Origin: Mycolicibacterium brumae
GTDB lineage: Bacteria; Actinomycetota; Actinomycetes; Mycobacteriales; Mycobacteriaceae
Length of the DNA stretch: 64,000 bases
Assembly: GCF_025215495.1 (NCBI RefSeq)
Contig: NZ_CP104302.1
Location: 806,001-870,000, forward strand
Reading direction: 5' to 3'
Part shown: in pieces, positions 18,682 through 27,875 of the stretch
Layout of the letters: each line of letters opens with the position of its first letter
Position numbering within the stretch: position 1 is the stretch's first letter
Translations under genes and position numbers: made by a program
The notes under the pieces: generated by a model
The model's input: the letters and a program-made list of their open reading frames with translations, nothing else
What the model was told of the DNA's origin: nothing
Database searches by the model: none

Positions 18682-19916
18682 CCACCGGGGCAACCAGCGG
18701 ACGGGCCGATCGCCGCACACTGCTGCTGCGGTCGGCCCCGTTGCTGTTGGCGCTGAGCATCGCGGCGCGGTTGGCCTGGACCTACCTGCTGCCCAACGGC
18801 GCCAACTTCGTCGACCTGCACGTCTACCTCGGCGGCGCGGCCGCGCTGAACGAGCCGGGCACGCTCTACAGCTACGTCTACGCCGATCAGACGCCCGACT
18901 TTCCGCTGCCGTTCACCTACCCGCCGTTCGCGGCGGTGCTGTTCTATCCGCTGACCCTGCTGCCGTTCCCGGTGGTGGCGCTGGGCTGGACGCTGGGCAT
19001 CATGGCGTGCCTGTACGGCGTGGTGCGGCTGAGCCAACGGCTGATCGGCCTGGCCGGCGGCCAACGCAGCGCCATGCTGTGGACCGCGATCGGCATCTGG
19101 ACCGAACCGCTGCGCAGCACCTTCGACTACGGACAGATCAACGTCCTGATGGCGCTGATGGTGCTCGCCGCCGTGTGTTCCACCCGGAACTGGGTCTCCG
19201 GCCTGCTGATCGGCGTGGCCGCCGGCGTCAAACTCACGCCCGCGGTGTTCATCCTGTACCTGATCGGCGTGAGACGTTGGGCGGCAGCGATTTTCACCGT
19301 CCTCGCGTTCGGCGCGACGATCGCGCTGTCCATCGCGGTGGTCGGGCAGCAGGCCCGCTACTACTTCACCGATCTGCTCGGCGACGCCGGTCGGGTCGGG
19401 CCGATCGGCACGTCGTTCAATCAGTCCTGGCGCGGCGGCATCTCGAGGATCCTCGGCTACGACGCCGGCCTCAGCGCCCCGGTGCTGATCGCGCTGGCCG
19501 GCACCGCGGTGCTGGCGTGGCTGGCCTGGCGATCACTCGCCGACGCGCCGGGAGAACCAGACCGGCTGGGGCTGCTGCTGGTGGTGGCGCTGTTCGGGCT
19601 GCTGCTGTCGCCGATCTCCTGGACCCATCACTGGGTGTGGCTGCTGCCGCTGCTGATCTGGCTCTGGCAGGGCCCCTACCGCTACCTCGGCGAGGCGCGG
19701 GCGGTCGGGATCGGGTGGCTTGCGCTGATCGTCGTCGGCGTGCCGTGGCTGCTGAGTTTCGCGCAGCCGAGCATCTGGGAGATCGGCCGGCCGTGGCACC
19801 TGGCCTGGGCCGGACTGGTCTACATCGTCGCGACCATCGCGACGCTGGCCTGGATGGCGAGCCTGCGGCTCAGGAATCCAGGCGCGAAACGATCCTGTCG
19901 ATATCGCGCGCCATAG
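18639..19916 (+). CDS. pimE: Polyprenol-phosphate-mannose-dependent alpha-1,2-mannosyltransferase PimE
   Basis: The 425-residue GT87-type GT-C enzyme has about ten helices and the key first-loop acidic residue in [14 protein letters not shown] (Asp58-type of PimE). Other marks are [24 protein letters not shown] and the Pro-rich [11 protein letters not shown]. It adds the fifth mannose to PIM4, committing it to polar PIM5/PIM6, on the periplasmic face of the membrane. The start is uncertain: GTG 18639 overlaps the previous gene by 43 bp, and the next candidate (a TTG near 18740) would cut into the first helix region. Its 3' end overlaps the opposing PCD gene by 47 bp. Confidence 0.9.
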   Translation: MPIPAHHRLGGGAITTGATSGRADRRTLLLRSAPLLLALSIAARLAWTYLLPNGANFVDLHVYLGGAAALNEPGTLYSYVYADQTPDFPLPFTYPPFAAVLFYPLTLLPFPVVALGWTLGIMACLYGVVRLSQRLIGLAGGQRSAMLWTAIGIWTEPLRSTFDYGQINVLMALMVLAAVCSTRNWVSGLLIGVAAGVKLTPAVFILYLIGVRRWAAAIFTVLAFGATIALSIAVVGQQARYYFTDLLGDAGRVGPIGTSFNQSWRGGISRILGYDAGLSAPVLIALAGTAVLAWLAWRSLADAPGEPDRLGLLLVVALFGLLLSPISWTHHWVWLLPLLIWLWQGPYRYLGEARAVGIGWLALIVVGVPWLLSFAQPSIWEIGRPWHLAWAGLVYIVATIATLAWMASLRLRNPGAKRSCRYRAP

Positions 19917-20163
19917 CGACATCCTTATCGGTGATCCCGCCCTCGGAATGCGTCACCAACGCGAAAGTCACGGTGCGCCAACGAATGTCGATGTCGGGGT
20001 GGTGGTCGGCGGTCTCAGCGGCCTCGGCCACCTGCCGCACCCCTTCGATACCGGCGAGGAACGACGGGAACTTGATGGAACGCCGAAGCGCACCGTCGGA
20101 GCGGGACCAACCGTCGAGTTCGGCGGCAGCGGCGTCTGCTTGTTCATCGGATAACACGGCCAT
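19870..20163 (-). CDS. 4a-hydroxytetrahydrobiopterin dehydratase (PCD)
   Basis: The 97-residue protein has the pterin-4a-carbinolamine dehydratase motif [11 protein letters not shown] with the paired active-site histidines and the third in VTHSEGGIT. It occupies the position of Rv1159A. Mycobacteria lack an obvious phenylalanine hydroxylase partner, so the role may be in pterin/molybdopterin metabolism. The ATG at 20163 is preceded by TATACC at 7 nt, with no ribosome site. Confidence 0.9.
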   Translation of the reverse strand: MAVLSDEQADAAAAELDGWSRSDGALRRSIKFPSFLAGIEGVRQVAEAAETADHHPDIDIRWRTVTFALVTHSEGGITDKDVAMARDIDRIVSRLDS

Positions 20164-20168
20164 ACCCG

Positions 20169-20180
20169 ACGGTATACCGT
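20169..20180. promoter_or_regulatory. Palindromic -10 element shared by the PCD and mutT2 genes
   Basis: ACGGTATACCGT is a perfect 12-bp palindrome that offers TATACC on both strands, 7 nt from the PCD ATG and 10 nt from the mutT2 GTG. It could act as a bidirectional -10 element or as an operator. Confidence 0.5.
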
Positions 20181-20188
20181 TGCCAGCT

Positions 20189-20575
20189 GTGGCGACACGG
20201 ATCGTGGTGGCGGGCGCGCTGATCGCCGACGGAAGATTGCTGGTCGCCCAGCGTGCCCGCCCCGTGGAACTCGACGGGCTCTGGGAACTGCCCGGCGGGA
20301 AGGTCGCCGACGGCGAAACCGACGGGCAGGCGCTGGCCCGGGAACTGCGCGAGGAACTGGGCGTCGCCGTGGCGGTGGGGGAGCGACTCGGCGCCGATGT
20401 GGCGCTGTCCCCTACGCTCACGCTGCGCGCCTACCGGGTGACCCGCCAAGACGGCGACCCGCATCCGCACGATCACCGCGCGCTGCGGTGGGTGGACGCC
20501 GCCGAACTCGACGAACTGGCCTGGGTGCCCGCCGACATCGCTTGGCTGCCGGCGCTGCGCGAGGCGCTGGGATGA
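20189..20575 (+). CDS. mutT2: Nudix hydrolase MutT2
   Basis: The 128-residue protein has a complete Nudix box ([12 protein letters not shown] through RELREELG). M. tuberculosis MutT2 (Rv1160), in the same position after pimE/PCD, hydrolyses dCTP, 5-methyl-dCTP and weakly 8-oxo-dGTP. A role in nucleotide-pool sanitation is therefore likely. GTG at 20189 gives the conserved [11 protein letters not shown] start. No ribosome site precedes it. Confidence 0.92.
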   Translation: MATRIVVAGALIADGRLLVAQRARPVELDGLWELPGGKVADGETDGQALARELREELGVAVAVGERLGADVALSPTLTLRAYRVTRQDGDPHPHDHRALRWVDAAELDELAWVPADIAWLPALREALG

Positions 20576-20584
20576 CGTCGCGCG

Positions 20585-22375
20585 CTATTCGGCGTCGCGC
20601 TCCAGCGGATCGGTCGGCTCGACGATCACCAGCTCTCCGGTGTCCTGAGACACCTCGATGTCGCCAGGCGCCACCCGGCGAACCTCGACCAGCCCGGCCA
20701 ACGTCGCCGAGCTGTCGGACAGCGAATGACGCGCCGGATGGTGGACCGGAAGGCTCTCCGGGGCCTTGATGTGCATCAACCGCGGCGTGGTGGCCAGGTC
20801 GTAGTGGAAGGCCCGAGTCATCGAGACGCAGGCCAGCACCATGATCACCGAGAACGGCACCGCGGTCGCGATCGACGCCGTCTGCAGCGCGGTCAGGGAA
20901 CCCGCCCCGCCGACGATCAGCAGCACCGCCGCGGCCAGACCCTCCAGCACCGTCCAATACACCCGGGTGGCCTTCGGCGGGTCGAGGTGGCCGCCGGAGC
21001 TCAAGATATCGATCACCAGCGATCCGGAATCCGACGAGGTGACGAAGAACAACCCGATCACAATGATCGCCAGCACGCTGGTGATGGTGGCCAGCGGCAA
21101 CGTGTTCAACAGTTGGAACAGCGAGGTGTTGGTGTCGACGACCTCGGTGGCGACGCCGTCGACCTCGCCCGGAACCAGCATGTCGCCGACGTTGCGCTGC
21201 CGCAGGATCGCCGAATCGCCGAACACGGTGAACCAGAGCGAACCGATGACCGTCGGGACCAACAGCACTCCGGCGACGAACTCGCGGATGGTGCGGCCGC
21301 GGGAGATCCGGGCGATGAACATCCCGACGAACGGCGCCCAGCTGATCCACCAGCCCCAGTAGAAGATGGTCCAGCTACCCAGCCAGGTGCCGTCGGTGAA
21401 CGGGCCCGTCCGCAGCATGAGCTCGGGCAACGAGTACAGATAGTTGCCCATGTTCTGCACCCAGGCCTGCAGCAGGAAAAGCGTCGGCCCGGCCAGCGCC
21501 ACGAACAGGGCCAGCGCGGCCGCCAGTGCCATGTTGATGTTCGACAGCCACTTCAGGCCGCGCCCGACGCCGCTGACCACCGAGTAGGTGGCCATTCCGG
21601 TGATCACCACGATCAGCCCGACGATCCACCAGTTGTTGATCTGGATCCAGCCCAGGTAGTCCAGCCCGGCGGCGATCTGCGTGATGCCGAATCCCAGCGA
21701 GGTCGCCACGCCGAACAGCGTGCCGACGATGGCGATGACGTCGACGGTGTGGCCCATCCAGCCTTCGACCCGCTTGGCCCCGATCAACGGCTCCAGTAGC
21801 CAGCGGATGGTCAGCGGCCGGCCGCGGCGATAGGTCATGTACGCCATGCCGAGGCCGACGACGACGTAGATCGCCCAGGCGTGCAGGCCCCAGTGGAACA
21901 TGGTGAGCGCCATGGCCTGATTTGCCGCGGCGTCGGTGGCGGCTTCGACCCCGAGGGATCTCGGCGGGTTGATGTAGTGCGAAAGCGGTTCTGCCACACC
22001 GTAGAACACCAGGCCGATGCCCATGCCCGCGCTGAAAAGCATTGCCAGCCAAGCCATGAAGCTGAACTCCGGCGACTCGTCGTCGTTCCCGAGCTTCAGG
22101 GTGCCCACGCGCGACGCCCCGCAATAGATGGCGAAGACGACGAAGCCGGTGGTGACCAGCACGTACCACCAGCCGACGCCGTCGGTGATGAGCGCGTTGA
22201 GCTCGCCGAATGCGCCTGCGGCAGCGGATGAATAGATGACGGCGAGGGCGACCAGCCCGACGATGATCAAGGATGCGGGGACGAACACCGCCGGTTTCAC
22301 GCTGTGCCAGCGTGGCCGCGGTTCATCCGTTGTTCGGTTTTCGTCCTGCGATCGGGGCTCGTCGCGCGTGCTCAC
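20585..22375 (-). CDS. BCCT-family glycine betaine/choline transporter
   Basis: The 596-residue protein has 12 predicted helices and the BCCT signatures: Gly-rich AMLFSAGMGIGLVFYGVAEP (TM3, substrate and Na+ site) and Trp-rich FYWGWWISWAPFVGMFIARISRGRTIREFV (TM8 region). Hydrophilic termini of about 25 (N) and 65 (C) residues resemble the osmosensing tails of BetP. It imports betaine-type compatible solutes with Na+. GAGGAGGA precedes the GTG. In M. tuberculosis this position, between mutT2 and typA, is taken by narGHJI, so the content here is lineage-specific. Confidence 0.93.
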   Translation of the reverse strand: MSTRDEPRSQDENRTTDEPRPRWHSVKPAVFVPASLIIVGLVALAVIYSSAAAGAFGELNALITDGVGWWYVLVTTGFVVFAIYCGASRVGTLKLGNDDESPEFSFMAWLAMLFSAGMGIGLVFYGVAEPLSHYINPPRSLGVEAATDAAANQAMALTMFHWGLHAWAIYVVVGLGMAYMTYRRGRPLTIRWLLEPLIGAKRVEGWMGHTVDVIAIVGTLFGVATSLGFGITQIAAGLDYLGWIQINNWWIVGLIVVITGMATYSVVSGVGRGLKWLSNINMALAAALALFVALAGPTLFLLQAWVQNMGNYLYSLPELMLRTGPFTDGTWLGSWTIFYWGWWISWAPFVGMFIARISRGRTIREFVAGVLLVPTVIGSLWFTVFGDSAILRQRNVGDMLVPGEVDGVATEVVDTNTSLFQLLNTLPLATITSVLAIIVIGLFFVTSSDSGSLVIDILSSGGHLDPPKATRVYWTVLEGLAAAVLLIVGGAGSLTALQTASIATAVPFSVIMVLACVSMTRAFHYDLATTPRLMHIKAPESLPVHHPARHSLSDSSATLAGLVEVRRVAPGDIEVSQDTGELVIVEPTDPLERDAE

Positions 22376-22541
22376 GAGTCCTCCTCATCTTCATCATGGT
22401 CACGTGTGCCAGATCAGTTCTGGTGCTGGAGGTCGAAGTCCGACCATACCGCGGCGGATCGATGAGGCAGTCGGGTATTGCGGGCACGGCTGAAATCACC
22501 GCCCCGCCGGGGGTCGGTGATTTGCTGGCCGCGTCAGGACT

Positions 22542-22808
22542 TCAGTAGTGCAACGGATCGCGGCGGATCCGGATGGGCGCCGCGCGGTGCATGGCCGCGT
22601 AGAGCGGGTGCAGCAGCGCGGGATGCCGACAGTGCACGCAGTCCTCGACCGGCCCCTGCTGCGCGGAGCCGGTCAGGTGATGGCACGTTCGGCAGTGCAC
22701 CATGTGGAATCCGCCGACCCAGTTGGCCAGGCCCAGGAAGATTCCGACGATCGCGATCGCGCCCACGGCGACGATTGCGGCTATGCCCAGGACTTCGAAT
22801 CCGGTCAT
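22542..22808 (-). CDS. Small one-helix membrane protein with Cys/His zinc-ribbon-like motif
   Basis: The 88-residue protein begins with a hydrophobic helix (VLGIAAIVAVGAIAIVGIFLG) followed by HCRTCHHLTG and CVHCRH, two CxxC pairs about 20 residues apart, and a basic end. This looks like a membrane-anchored zinc ribbon. GGAGGTG at good spacing precedes the ATG. It lies 46 bp downstream of another small Cys-rich gene on the same strand. Function unknown. The 166 bp between it and the transporter gene hold no gene. Confidence 0.7.
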   Translation of the reverse strand: MTGFEVLGIAAIVAVGAIAIVGIFLGLANWVGGFHMVHCRTCHHLTGSAQQGPVEDCVHCRHPALLHPLYAAMHRAAPIRIRRDPLHY

Positions 22809-22854
22809 TTCGACACCTCCAGCCGATACCTGTGATGGTACCGCCGGTACCGGG

Positions 22855-23022
22855 TCAGTGCTTGCGCGCGCTTTTGAAGACCCGGACCAGGTCCTTGTCG
22901 GAAGCTCCCGCCTGCTGTGCCTTGTGCACCTTGTGCAGCACCACCGGGCAGCGTTTGCACCGCGGCTTGGACCGGCAGCACTTCTTCTTGGGCTTGAGCC
23001 GGGCGAACTTCGGTGTCTTCAC
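22855..23022 (-). CDS. 55-residue basic Cys-rich protein (CCxSKPRCxRC motif)
   Basis: From GTG 23022 the frame encodes MKTPKFARLKPKKKCCRSKP, then RCKRCPVV and a Lys-rich helical end (FKSARKH). Four cysteines within ten residues, in a strongly basic context, suggest a small metal- or nucleic-acid-binding protein. I recall similar short proteins in other actinobacteria, but no function. It is divergent from typA, with 51 bp between the starts. No clear ribosome site is seen. Confidence 0.7.
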   Translation of the reverse strand: MKTPKFARLKPKKKCCRSKPRCKRCPVVLHKVHKAQQAGASDKDLVRVFKSARKH

Positions 23023-23073
23023 TGGTGGAGCGTCTCGTTTTCGTGATCAGGGTCTGCGCTGCGACAATGAGCC

Positions 23074-24978
23074 GTGACTTCTGCTTCCAACTTTAGAAAC
23101 GTCGCCATCGTCGCTCACGTCGACCACGGCAAAACCACCCTGGTGGACGCGATGCTGCGGCAGTCCGGCGCCCTCGTTGAGCGCGGTGACCTGCAGGAAC
23201 GCGTGATGGACTCCGGCGACCTGGAGCGGGAGAAGGGCATCACCATCCTGGCCAAGAACACCGCGGTGCATCGCCATCACCCCGACGGCTCGGTGACTGT
23301 GATCAACGTCATCGACACCCCCGGACACGCGGATTTCGGCGGCGAGGTGGAGCGCGGTCTGTCCATGGTGGACGGCGTGGTGCTGCTCGTCGACGCCTCC
23401 GAGGGCCCGCTGCCGCAGACCCGGTTCGTGCTGCGCAAGGCGTTGAGCGCGCACCTGCCGGTGATCCTGGTGGTGAACAAGACCGACCGCCCCGACGCGC
23501 GGATCGCCGAGGTGGTCGAGGAAAGCCACGACCTGCTGCTGGATGTGGCCTCCGACCTGGACGAGGAGGCGCAGGTCGCGGCCGAGAGGGCGCTCGACCT
23601 GCCGACGCTGTACGCCTCCGGCCGGGCGGGCATCGCCTCGACCACCCAGCCGGCCAATGGTGAGAACCCGGACGGGGAGAACCTGGACCCGCTGTTCGAC
23701 GTGCTGCTGGAGCACATCCCGGCTCCGTCGGGCAATGCGGAGGCGCCGCTGCAGGCGCTGGTGACCAACCTCGACGCGTCGGCGTTCCTGGGCCGGCTGG
23801 CGCTGATTCGCATCTACAACGGGCGGATCCGCAAGGGCCAGCAGGTGGCCTGGATGCGTGAGGTCGACGGCGTCCCGGTGATCACCAGCGCCAAGATCAC
23901 GGAACTGCTGAGCACCGTCGGCGTGGAGCGCACGCCCGCCGAGGAGGCCGTGGCCGGCGACATCGTCGCGGTCGCGGGCATCCCGGAGATCATGATCGGC
24001 GACACGCTGGCCGATCCGGACAATGCGCACGCGCTGCCGCGCATCGCCGTCGACGAGCCGGCGATCTCGGTGACCATCGGCACCAACTCCTCGCCGCTGG
24101 CCGGCAAGGTGTCCGGGCACAAATTGACCGCGCGGATGGTCAAGTCGCGACTGGACACCGAACTCGTCGGCAACGTGTCGATCCGGGTGGTCGACATCGG
24201 CCGCCCCGACGCCTGGGAGGTGCAGGGCCGTGGCGAACTGGCGCTGGCGATCCTGGTCGAGCAGATGCGCCGCGAGGGCTTCGAGCTGACCGTCGGCAAG
24301 CCGCAGGTGGTGACCCGGATGGTCGACGGCAAGCTGCACGAGCCGTTCGAGGAACTCACCATCGACTGTCCGGAGGAGTTCGTCGGCTCGATCACGCAGC
24401 TGATGGCCGCCCGCAAGGGCCGGATGGAGCAGATGGCCAACCACGCCGCCGGCTGGGTGCGGATGGACTTCGTGGTGCCCTCGCGCGGCCTGATCGGGTT
24501 CCGGACCGACTTCCTGACCGAAACCCGCGGCACCGGCATCGCCAACGCGGTTTTCGAGGGCTACCGGCCGTGGGCCGGCGACATCCGGGCCCGGCACACC
24601 GGCTCTCTGGTGTCGGACCGATCCGGGCAGGTCACCGCCTACGCGATGATCCAGCTGGCCGACCGCGGACAGTTCTTCGTCGAGCCCGGCCAGGAGACCT
24701 ACGAGGGCATGGTCGTCGGGATCAACCCGCGCGCCGAGGACCTGGACATCAACGCCACCCGGGAGAAGAAGCTGACCAATATGCGGTCCTCCACCGCGGA
24801 TGTGATGGAGACGCTGGCCAAGCCGCTGACGCTGGATCTGGAGCAGGCCATGGAGTTCTGCGCGAGCGACGAGTGCGTCGAGGTCACCCCGGAGATCATC
24901 CGGGTGCGCAAGGTGGACCTGGACTCAAACACCCGGGCGCGCAACCGGAACCGCGCCAAGCAGGGGGCCAAGGCCTGA
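23074..24978 (+). CDS. typA: Ribosome-associated translational GTPase TypA/BipA
   Basis: The 634-residue protein has all G motifs: [10 protein letters not shown] (G1), the switch region with [23 protein letters not shown] (G3) and NKTDRPDAR (G4). EF-G-like domains II, III and V follow, with the BipA-specific C-terminal domain. It matches Rv1165 by position and length. It binds 70S ribosomes under stress or cold and supports large-subunit assembly. GTG is the start. It is close upstream of lpqW but lpqW has its own promoter. Confidence 0.97.
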   Translation: MTSASNFRNVAIVAHVDHGKTTLVDAMLRQSGALVERGDLQERVMDSGDLEREKGITILAKNTAVHRHHPDGSVTVINVIDTPGHADFGGEVERGLSMVDGVVLLVDASEGPLPQTRFVLRKALSAHLPVILVVNKTDRPDARIAEVVEESHDLLLDVASDLDEEAQVAAERALDLPTLYASGRAGIASTTQPANGENPDGENLDPLFDVLLEHIPAPSGNAEAPLQALVTNLDASAFLGRLALIRIYNGRIRKGQQVAWMREVDGVPVITSAKITELLSTVGVERTPAEEAVAGDIVAVAGIPEIMIGDTLADPDNAHALPRIAVDEPAISVTIGTNSSPLAGKVSGHKLTARMVKSRLDTELVGNVSIRVVDIGRPDAWEVQGRGELALAILVEQMRREGFELTVGKPQVVTRMVDGKLHEPFEELTIDCPEEFVGSITQLMAARKGRMEQMANHAAGWVRMDFVVPSRGLIGFRTDFLTETRGTGIANAVFEGYRPWAGDIRARHTGSLVSDRSGQVTAYAMIQLADRGQFFVEPGQETYEGMVVGINPRAEDLDINATREKKLTNMRSSTADVMETLAKPLTLDLEQAMEFCASDECVEVTPEIIRVRKVDLDSNTRARNRNRAKQGAKA

Positions 24979-24985
24979 CGGCCGA

Positions 24986-24991
24986 TATCCT
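24986..24991 (+). promoter_or_regulatory. -10 box of the leaderless lpqW promoter
   Basis: TATCCT starts 8 bp after the typA stop and ends 6 nt before the lpqW GTG. No Shine-Dalgarno sequence is present. Confidence 0.55.
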
Positions 24992-24997
24992 GATCCC

Positions 24998-26866
24998 GTG
25001 CCGACCGCCATTCGCCGTGTGCTGAGCGCCATGGCAGTGCTGTCGCTGCCCCTGGTCGGGTCGTGCGCCGTCGACCCGCCGCCGGCGCCGCAGAGCACCG
25101 AGACGACGACGGTGATGCCGCCGCCCAAGCCCAAGGCGACGCAGATCATCATGGCGATCGACAACATCGGGCCCGGGTTCAACCCGCACCTGCTCTCGGA
25201 TCAGTCGCCGGTGACTGCGGCGATCAGCTCGCTGGTGCTGCCGAGCGCGTTCCGGCCGGTTCCCGACGCCGAGTCGGCCACCGGTTCGCGTTGGGAGATG
25301 GACCCGACGCTGTTGGTGTCGGCGGAGGTCACCAACGACGACCCATTCACCGTCACCTACAAGATCCGGCCCGAGGCTTCCTGGACCGACAACGCCCCGA
25401 TCGCCGCCGACGACTTCTGGTACCTGTGGCGGCAGATGGTGGCCCATCCCGGCGTGGTGGACCCGGCCGGCTACGACCTGATCACCGGGGTGCAGTCCAT
25501 CGACGGCGGCAAGACCGCGGTGGTGACCTTCTCCCAGCCGTACCCCGCGTGGCGGGAGTTGTTCGCCGATCTGCTGCCGCAGCACATCGTCAAGGACATC
25601 CCCGGCGGATTCGGAGCAGGCCTGGCGCGGGTGCTGCCGGTGACCGGTGGCCAGTTCCGGGTGGAGACCATCGACCCGCAGCGCGACGAGATCCTGCTGG
25701 CCCGCAACGACCGGTTTTGGGGCACCCCGGCGGTCCCGGACCTGCTGCTGTTCCGGCGGGCGGGATCGACTGCCGCACTTGCTGATTCGATCCGCATCGG
25801 CGACACCCAGGTGGCGCAGGTGCACGGTGGGGCGGCGGCCTTCGCGCAGCTTTCGGCGATCCCCGATGTGCGAACCAACCGGATCATGACGCCGCGGGTG
25901 ATGCAGATGTCGCTGCGGGCGGAACAGCCTCAGCTGGCGGATCCGTTGGTGCGCAAAGCGATTCTGGGGATGCTCGACACCAACCTGCTGGCTGCCGTCG
26001 GCGCAGGCAGCGACAACACGGTGACGCTGGCCCAGGCGCTGGTGCGCGCGCCGTCGGATCCGGGGTATGTCGCGACGGCCCCGAAACAGCTCACCGCCGA
26101 CGGGGCGATGGAGCTGTTGGAGCAGGCCGGTTATACGAAGGACACCGAGTCCTCGGCCCCGGCGCCGGACACCATCCCGACCCGCGGGCGCATCGTCAAA
26201 GACGACCAGCAATTGGCGCTGGTGATCGGGGCGGCCTCCAACGATCCGACGTCGGTGGCGGTGGCCAACACCGCCGCAGACCAGTTGCGCAACGCCGGAA
26301 TCGACGCGTCGGTGAAGGCACTGGACCCCGTCGCGCTGTACGGGGACGCGCTGGCCACCAACAAGGTCGACGCGGTGATGGGCTGGCATGCCGCCGGGGG
26401 AGACCTGGCCACGGTGCTGGCCTCGCGCTACGGCTGCCCGGCGCTGGAGGCGACCCCGGTGTCCACGACCGGTGTCCCGCCGACCACCTCATCGGTTCCG
26501 AAGCCGGCGCCGCGAACCCCCGCGACAACGCCCGCGCCGACGCCCACCCCGACCACCGCCGTCACCACCGCGCCGACCTCGGCGCCGGAGTCCGGGACAT
26601 TGGTGCAGGCCCCGTCGAACCTGACCGGGATCTGCGACCGCAGCATTCAGCCGAGCATCGACGGCGCGCTGGACGGATCACTGGAGATCGACGACGTGCT
26701 CACGCAGGTGGAGCCGAAGCTATGGGAGCTGGCCACCGTGTTGCCGATCCTGCAGGACACCACCATCGTCGCGGCCGGCCCGTCGGTGCAGCACGTCAGC
26801 CTGACCGGCGCGATTCCGGTCGGCATCGTCAGCGGGGCCGGCACCTGGGCCAAGGTTCCGCAGTAG
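24998..26866 (+). CDS. lpqW: Lipoprotein LpqW, PIM/LAM pathway regulator
   Basis: The 622-residue protein has a lipoprotein signal (LPLVGSC, lipid-modified Cys at about residue 23) and the fold of family 5 extracellular solute-binding proteins: [38 protein letters not shown] and [18 protein letters not shown] Pro/Thr-rich insert of about 50 residues ([15 protein letters not shown]) splits the C-terminal lobe near residue 500. In M. smegmatis, LpqW steers PIM4 between PIM6 and LAM synthesis, together with PimE, which is encoded 5 kb upstream. It is not expected to import peptides. Confidence 0.93.
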   Translation: MPTAIRRVLSAMAVLSLPLVGSCAVDPPPAPQSTETTTVMPPPKPKATQIIMAIDNIGPGFNPHLLSDQSPVTAAISSLVLPSAFRPVPDAESATGSRWEMDPTLLVSAEVTNDDPFTVTYKIRPEASWTDNAPIAADDFWYLWRQMVAHPGVVDPAGYDLITGVQSIDGGKTAVVTFSQPYPAWRELFADLLPQHIVKDIPGGFGAGLARVLPVTGGQFRVETIDPQRDEILLARNDRFWGTPAVPDLLLFRRAGSTAALADSIRIGDTQVAQVHGGAAAFAQLSAIPDVRTNRIMTPRVMQMSLRAEQPQLADPLVRKAILGMLDTNLLAAVGAGSDNTVTLAQALVRAPSDPGYVATAPKQLTADGAMELLEQAGYTKDTESSAPAPDTIPTRGRIVKDDQQLALVIGAASNDPTSVAVANTAADQLRNAGIDASVKALDPVALYGDALATNKVDAVMGWHAAGGDLATVLASRYGCPALEATPVSTTGVPPTTSSVPKPAPRTPATTPAPTPTPTTAVTTAPTSAPESGTLVQAPSNLTGICDRSIQPSIDGALDGSLEIDDVLTQVEPKLWELATVLPILQDTTIVAAGPSVQHVSLTGAIPVGIVSGAGTWAKVPQ

Positions 26867-26891
26867 CTCGATAGCAAAGCGCCGCAACAGC

Positions 26892-26926
26892 AAAGCGCCG
26901 CAACCCTTTTCGGGCTGCGGCGCTTT
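26892..26926. terminator. Bidirectional terminator between lpqW and the cupin gene
   Basis: AAAGCGCCGCA pairs with TGCGGCGCTTT over 11 bp, with TTTT at the 3' end on the plus strand and AAA (giving U) on the other. A partial direct copy of the left arm lies just upstream, at 26876. Confidence 0.85.
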
Positions 26927-26938
26927 TGGAATGGCCGG

Positions 26939-27358
26939 TCAGACCATGTCGGTTTCTTGCGGGTCCGCGCAGGCGTCGGCGAAGGTCTCGTGCCGGGTGC
27001 CGGGCTTGTGCTCGGGCGGGCCGTAGAGCGAGTACAGCTTCAGGTCCTCATCACCGATGTTGATGATGTTGTGGAACTTGCCGGCCGGGATCAGCGCGAT
27101 CCAGTCGTCGCCGACGGTCTCGTCGAAGGTGATGTCATCCTTGGCCGGACCCATCACGACCTGCGCCTTACCCGACTCGATACGGATGAACTGGTCGTGG
27201 TCATCGTGGATCTCGCCGCCGACGACGCCGCCGGGCGGGATGCTCATCACGGTCAGCTGCAGGTACTTACCGGTCCACAGGGTGTCGCGGAAAGCGGTGT
27301 TGCCCAGCGTCGCGTCCTCGATATCGGTGACGAACGGCTCGGGTCCCTTGTCAGTCAT
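26939..27358 (-). CDS. Cupin-domain protein
   Basis: The 139-residue single-domain cupin has motif 1 HDDHDQFIRIESGKAQVVMG, with His/Asp metal ligands and Glu, and motif 2 IPAGKFHNIINIGDEDLKLY. ATG at 27358 has GGAGAG 6 nt before. Small cupins act as isomerases, dioxygenases or sugar-binding proteins; the exact role is not evident. It ends at a shared terminator opposite lpqW. Confidence 0.85.
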   Translation of the reverse strand: MTDKGPEPFVTDIEDATLGNTAFRDTLWTGKYLQLTVMSIPPGGVVGGEIHDDHDQFIRIESGKAQVVMGPAKDDITFDETVGDDWIALIPAGKFHNIINIGDEDLKLYSLYGPPEHKPGTRHETFADACADPQETDMV

Positions 27359-27510
27359 GGTCACTCTCCCCAGTGTTGCTCGGCGTTGAACGCTTTTAAC
27401 GCTATCAATCTTGCAAGCGCTTTCCGGCCGCCGACCAGCACTTATTCGACTGCCAAAGGTCACTTTTGGTAGGGATGGGCTTTGGTCTCCGTAGTGGTTC
27501 TCTCACTGCT

Positions 27511-27780
27511 CGCGAGCGTGCGCGGAAGTTCGATTTTGGCCGCGAGGGTGCACTGAGATTCGTTTTCGGCGGCGAGGGTGCACGTAGGTCGGGATCCTCC
27601 GGCGAGGGTGCGCGGAGATCCGCAAATCCGCTGGACGGTGCGGCCCTACACGCACCCTCGCGCCTGAAATCTGACCTGTGTGCACCCTCGCGGCCGAATC
27701 TGACTCTGAGTGCACCCTCGCGAACGAGCACGGCGGTGAACGCGCGCTCGCGGACCCGCTGCAACACCACACGCTCGCGG
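27511..27780. repeat. 30-bp-period motif array in two opposite halves (array B)
   Basis: GCGAGSGTGC starts at 27512, 27542, 27572 and 27602, exactly 30 bp apart, with a degenerate unit at about 27632. The complement GCACCCTCGC or a variant then starts at 27652, 27682, 27712 and 27742, again 30 bp apart, with a further degenerate unit 27 bp on. Spacer sequence is not conserved. Because 30 is a multiple of three, both strands stay open, but the translated peptides are simple 10-residue repeats. It fills the 517-bp gap between the cupin and the next gene. Confidence 0.85.
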
Positions 27781-27875
27781 ACCCGCTGCAACACCATCGG
27801 CCATTCTGAATACAGGCGCGACAGGCGGTGGCCCTCCCGGGTTGAGCGGAAGGGCCACCGTTGTTCGGCTGGGGC

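Noticed and set aside
23047-24597. Long minus-strand frame opposite typA
   Set aside because: TypA is unmistakable on the plus strand; the opposite frame has only low-complexity composition.
27511-27780. CRISPR array, because a short motif recurs at a constant 30-bp period
   Set aside because: The conserved core is only about 10-12 bp, it reverses orientation halfway, spacers are about 20 bp, and no cas gene is in the window.
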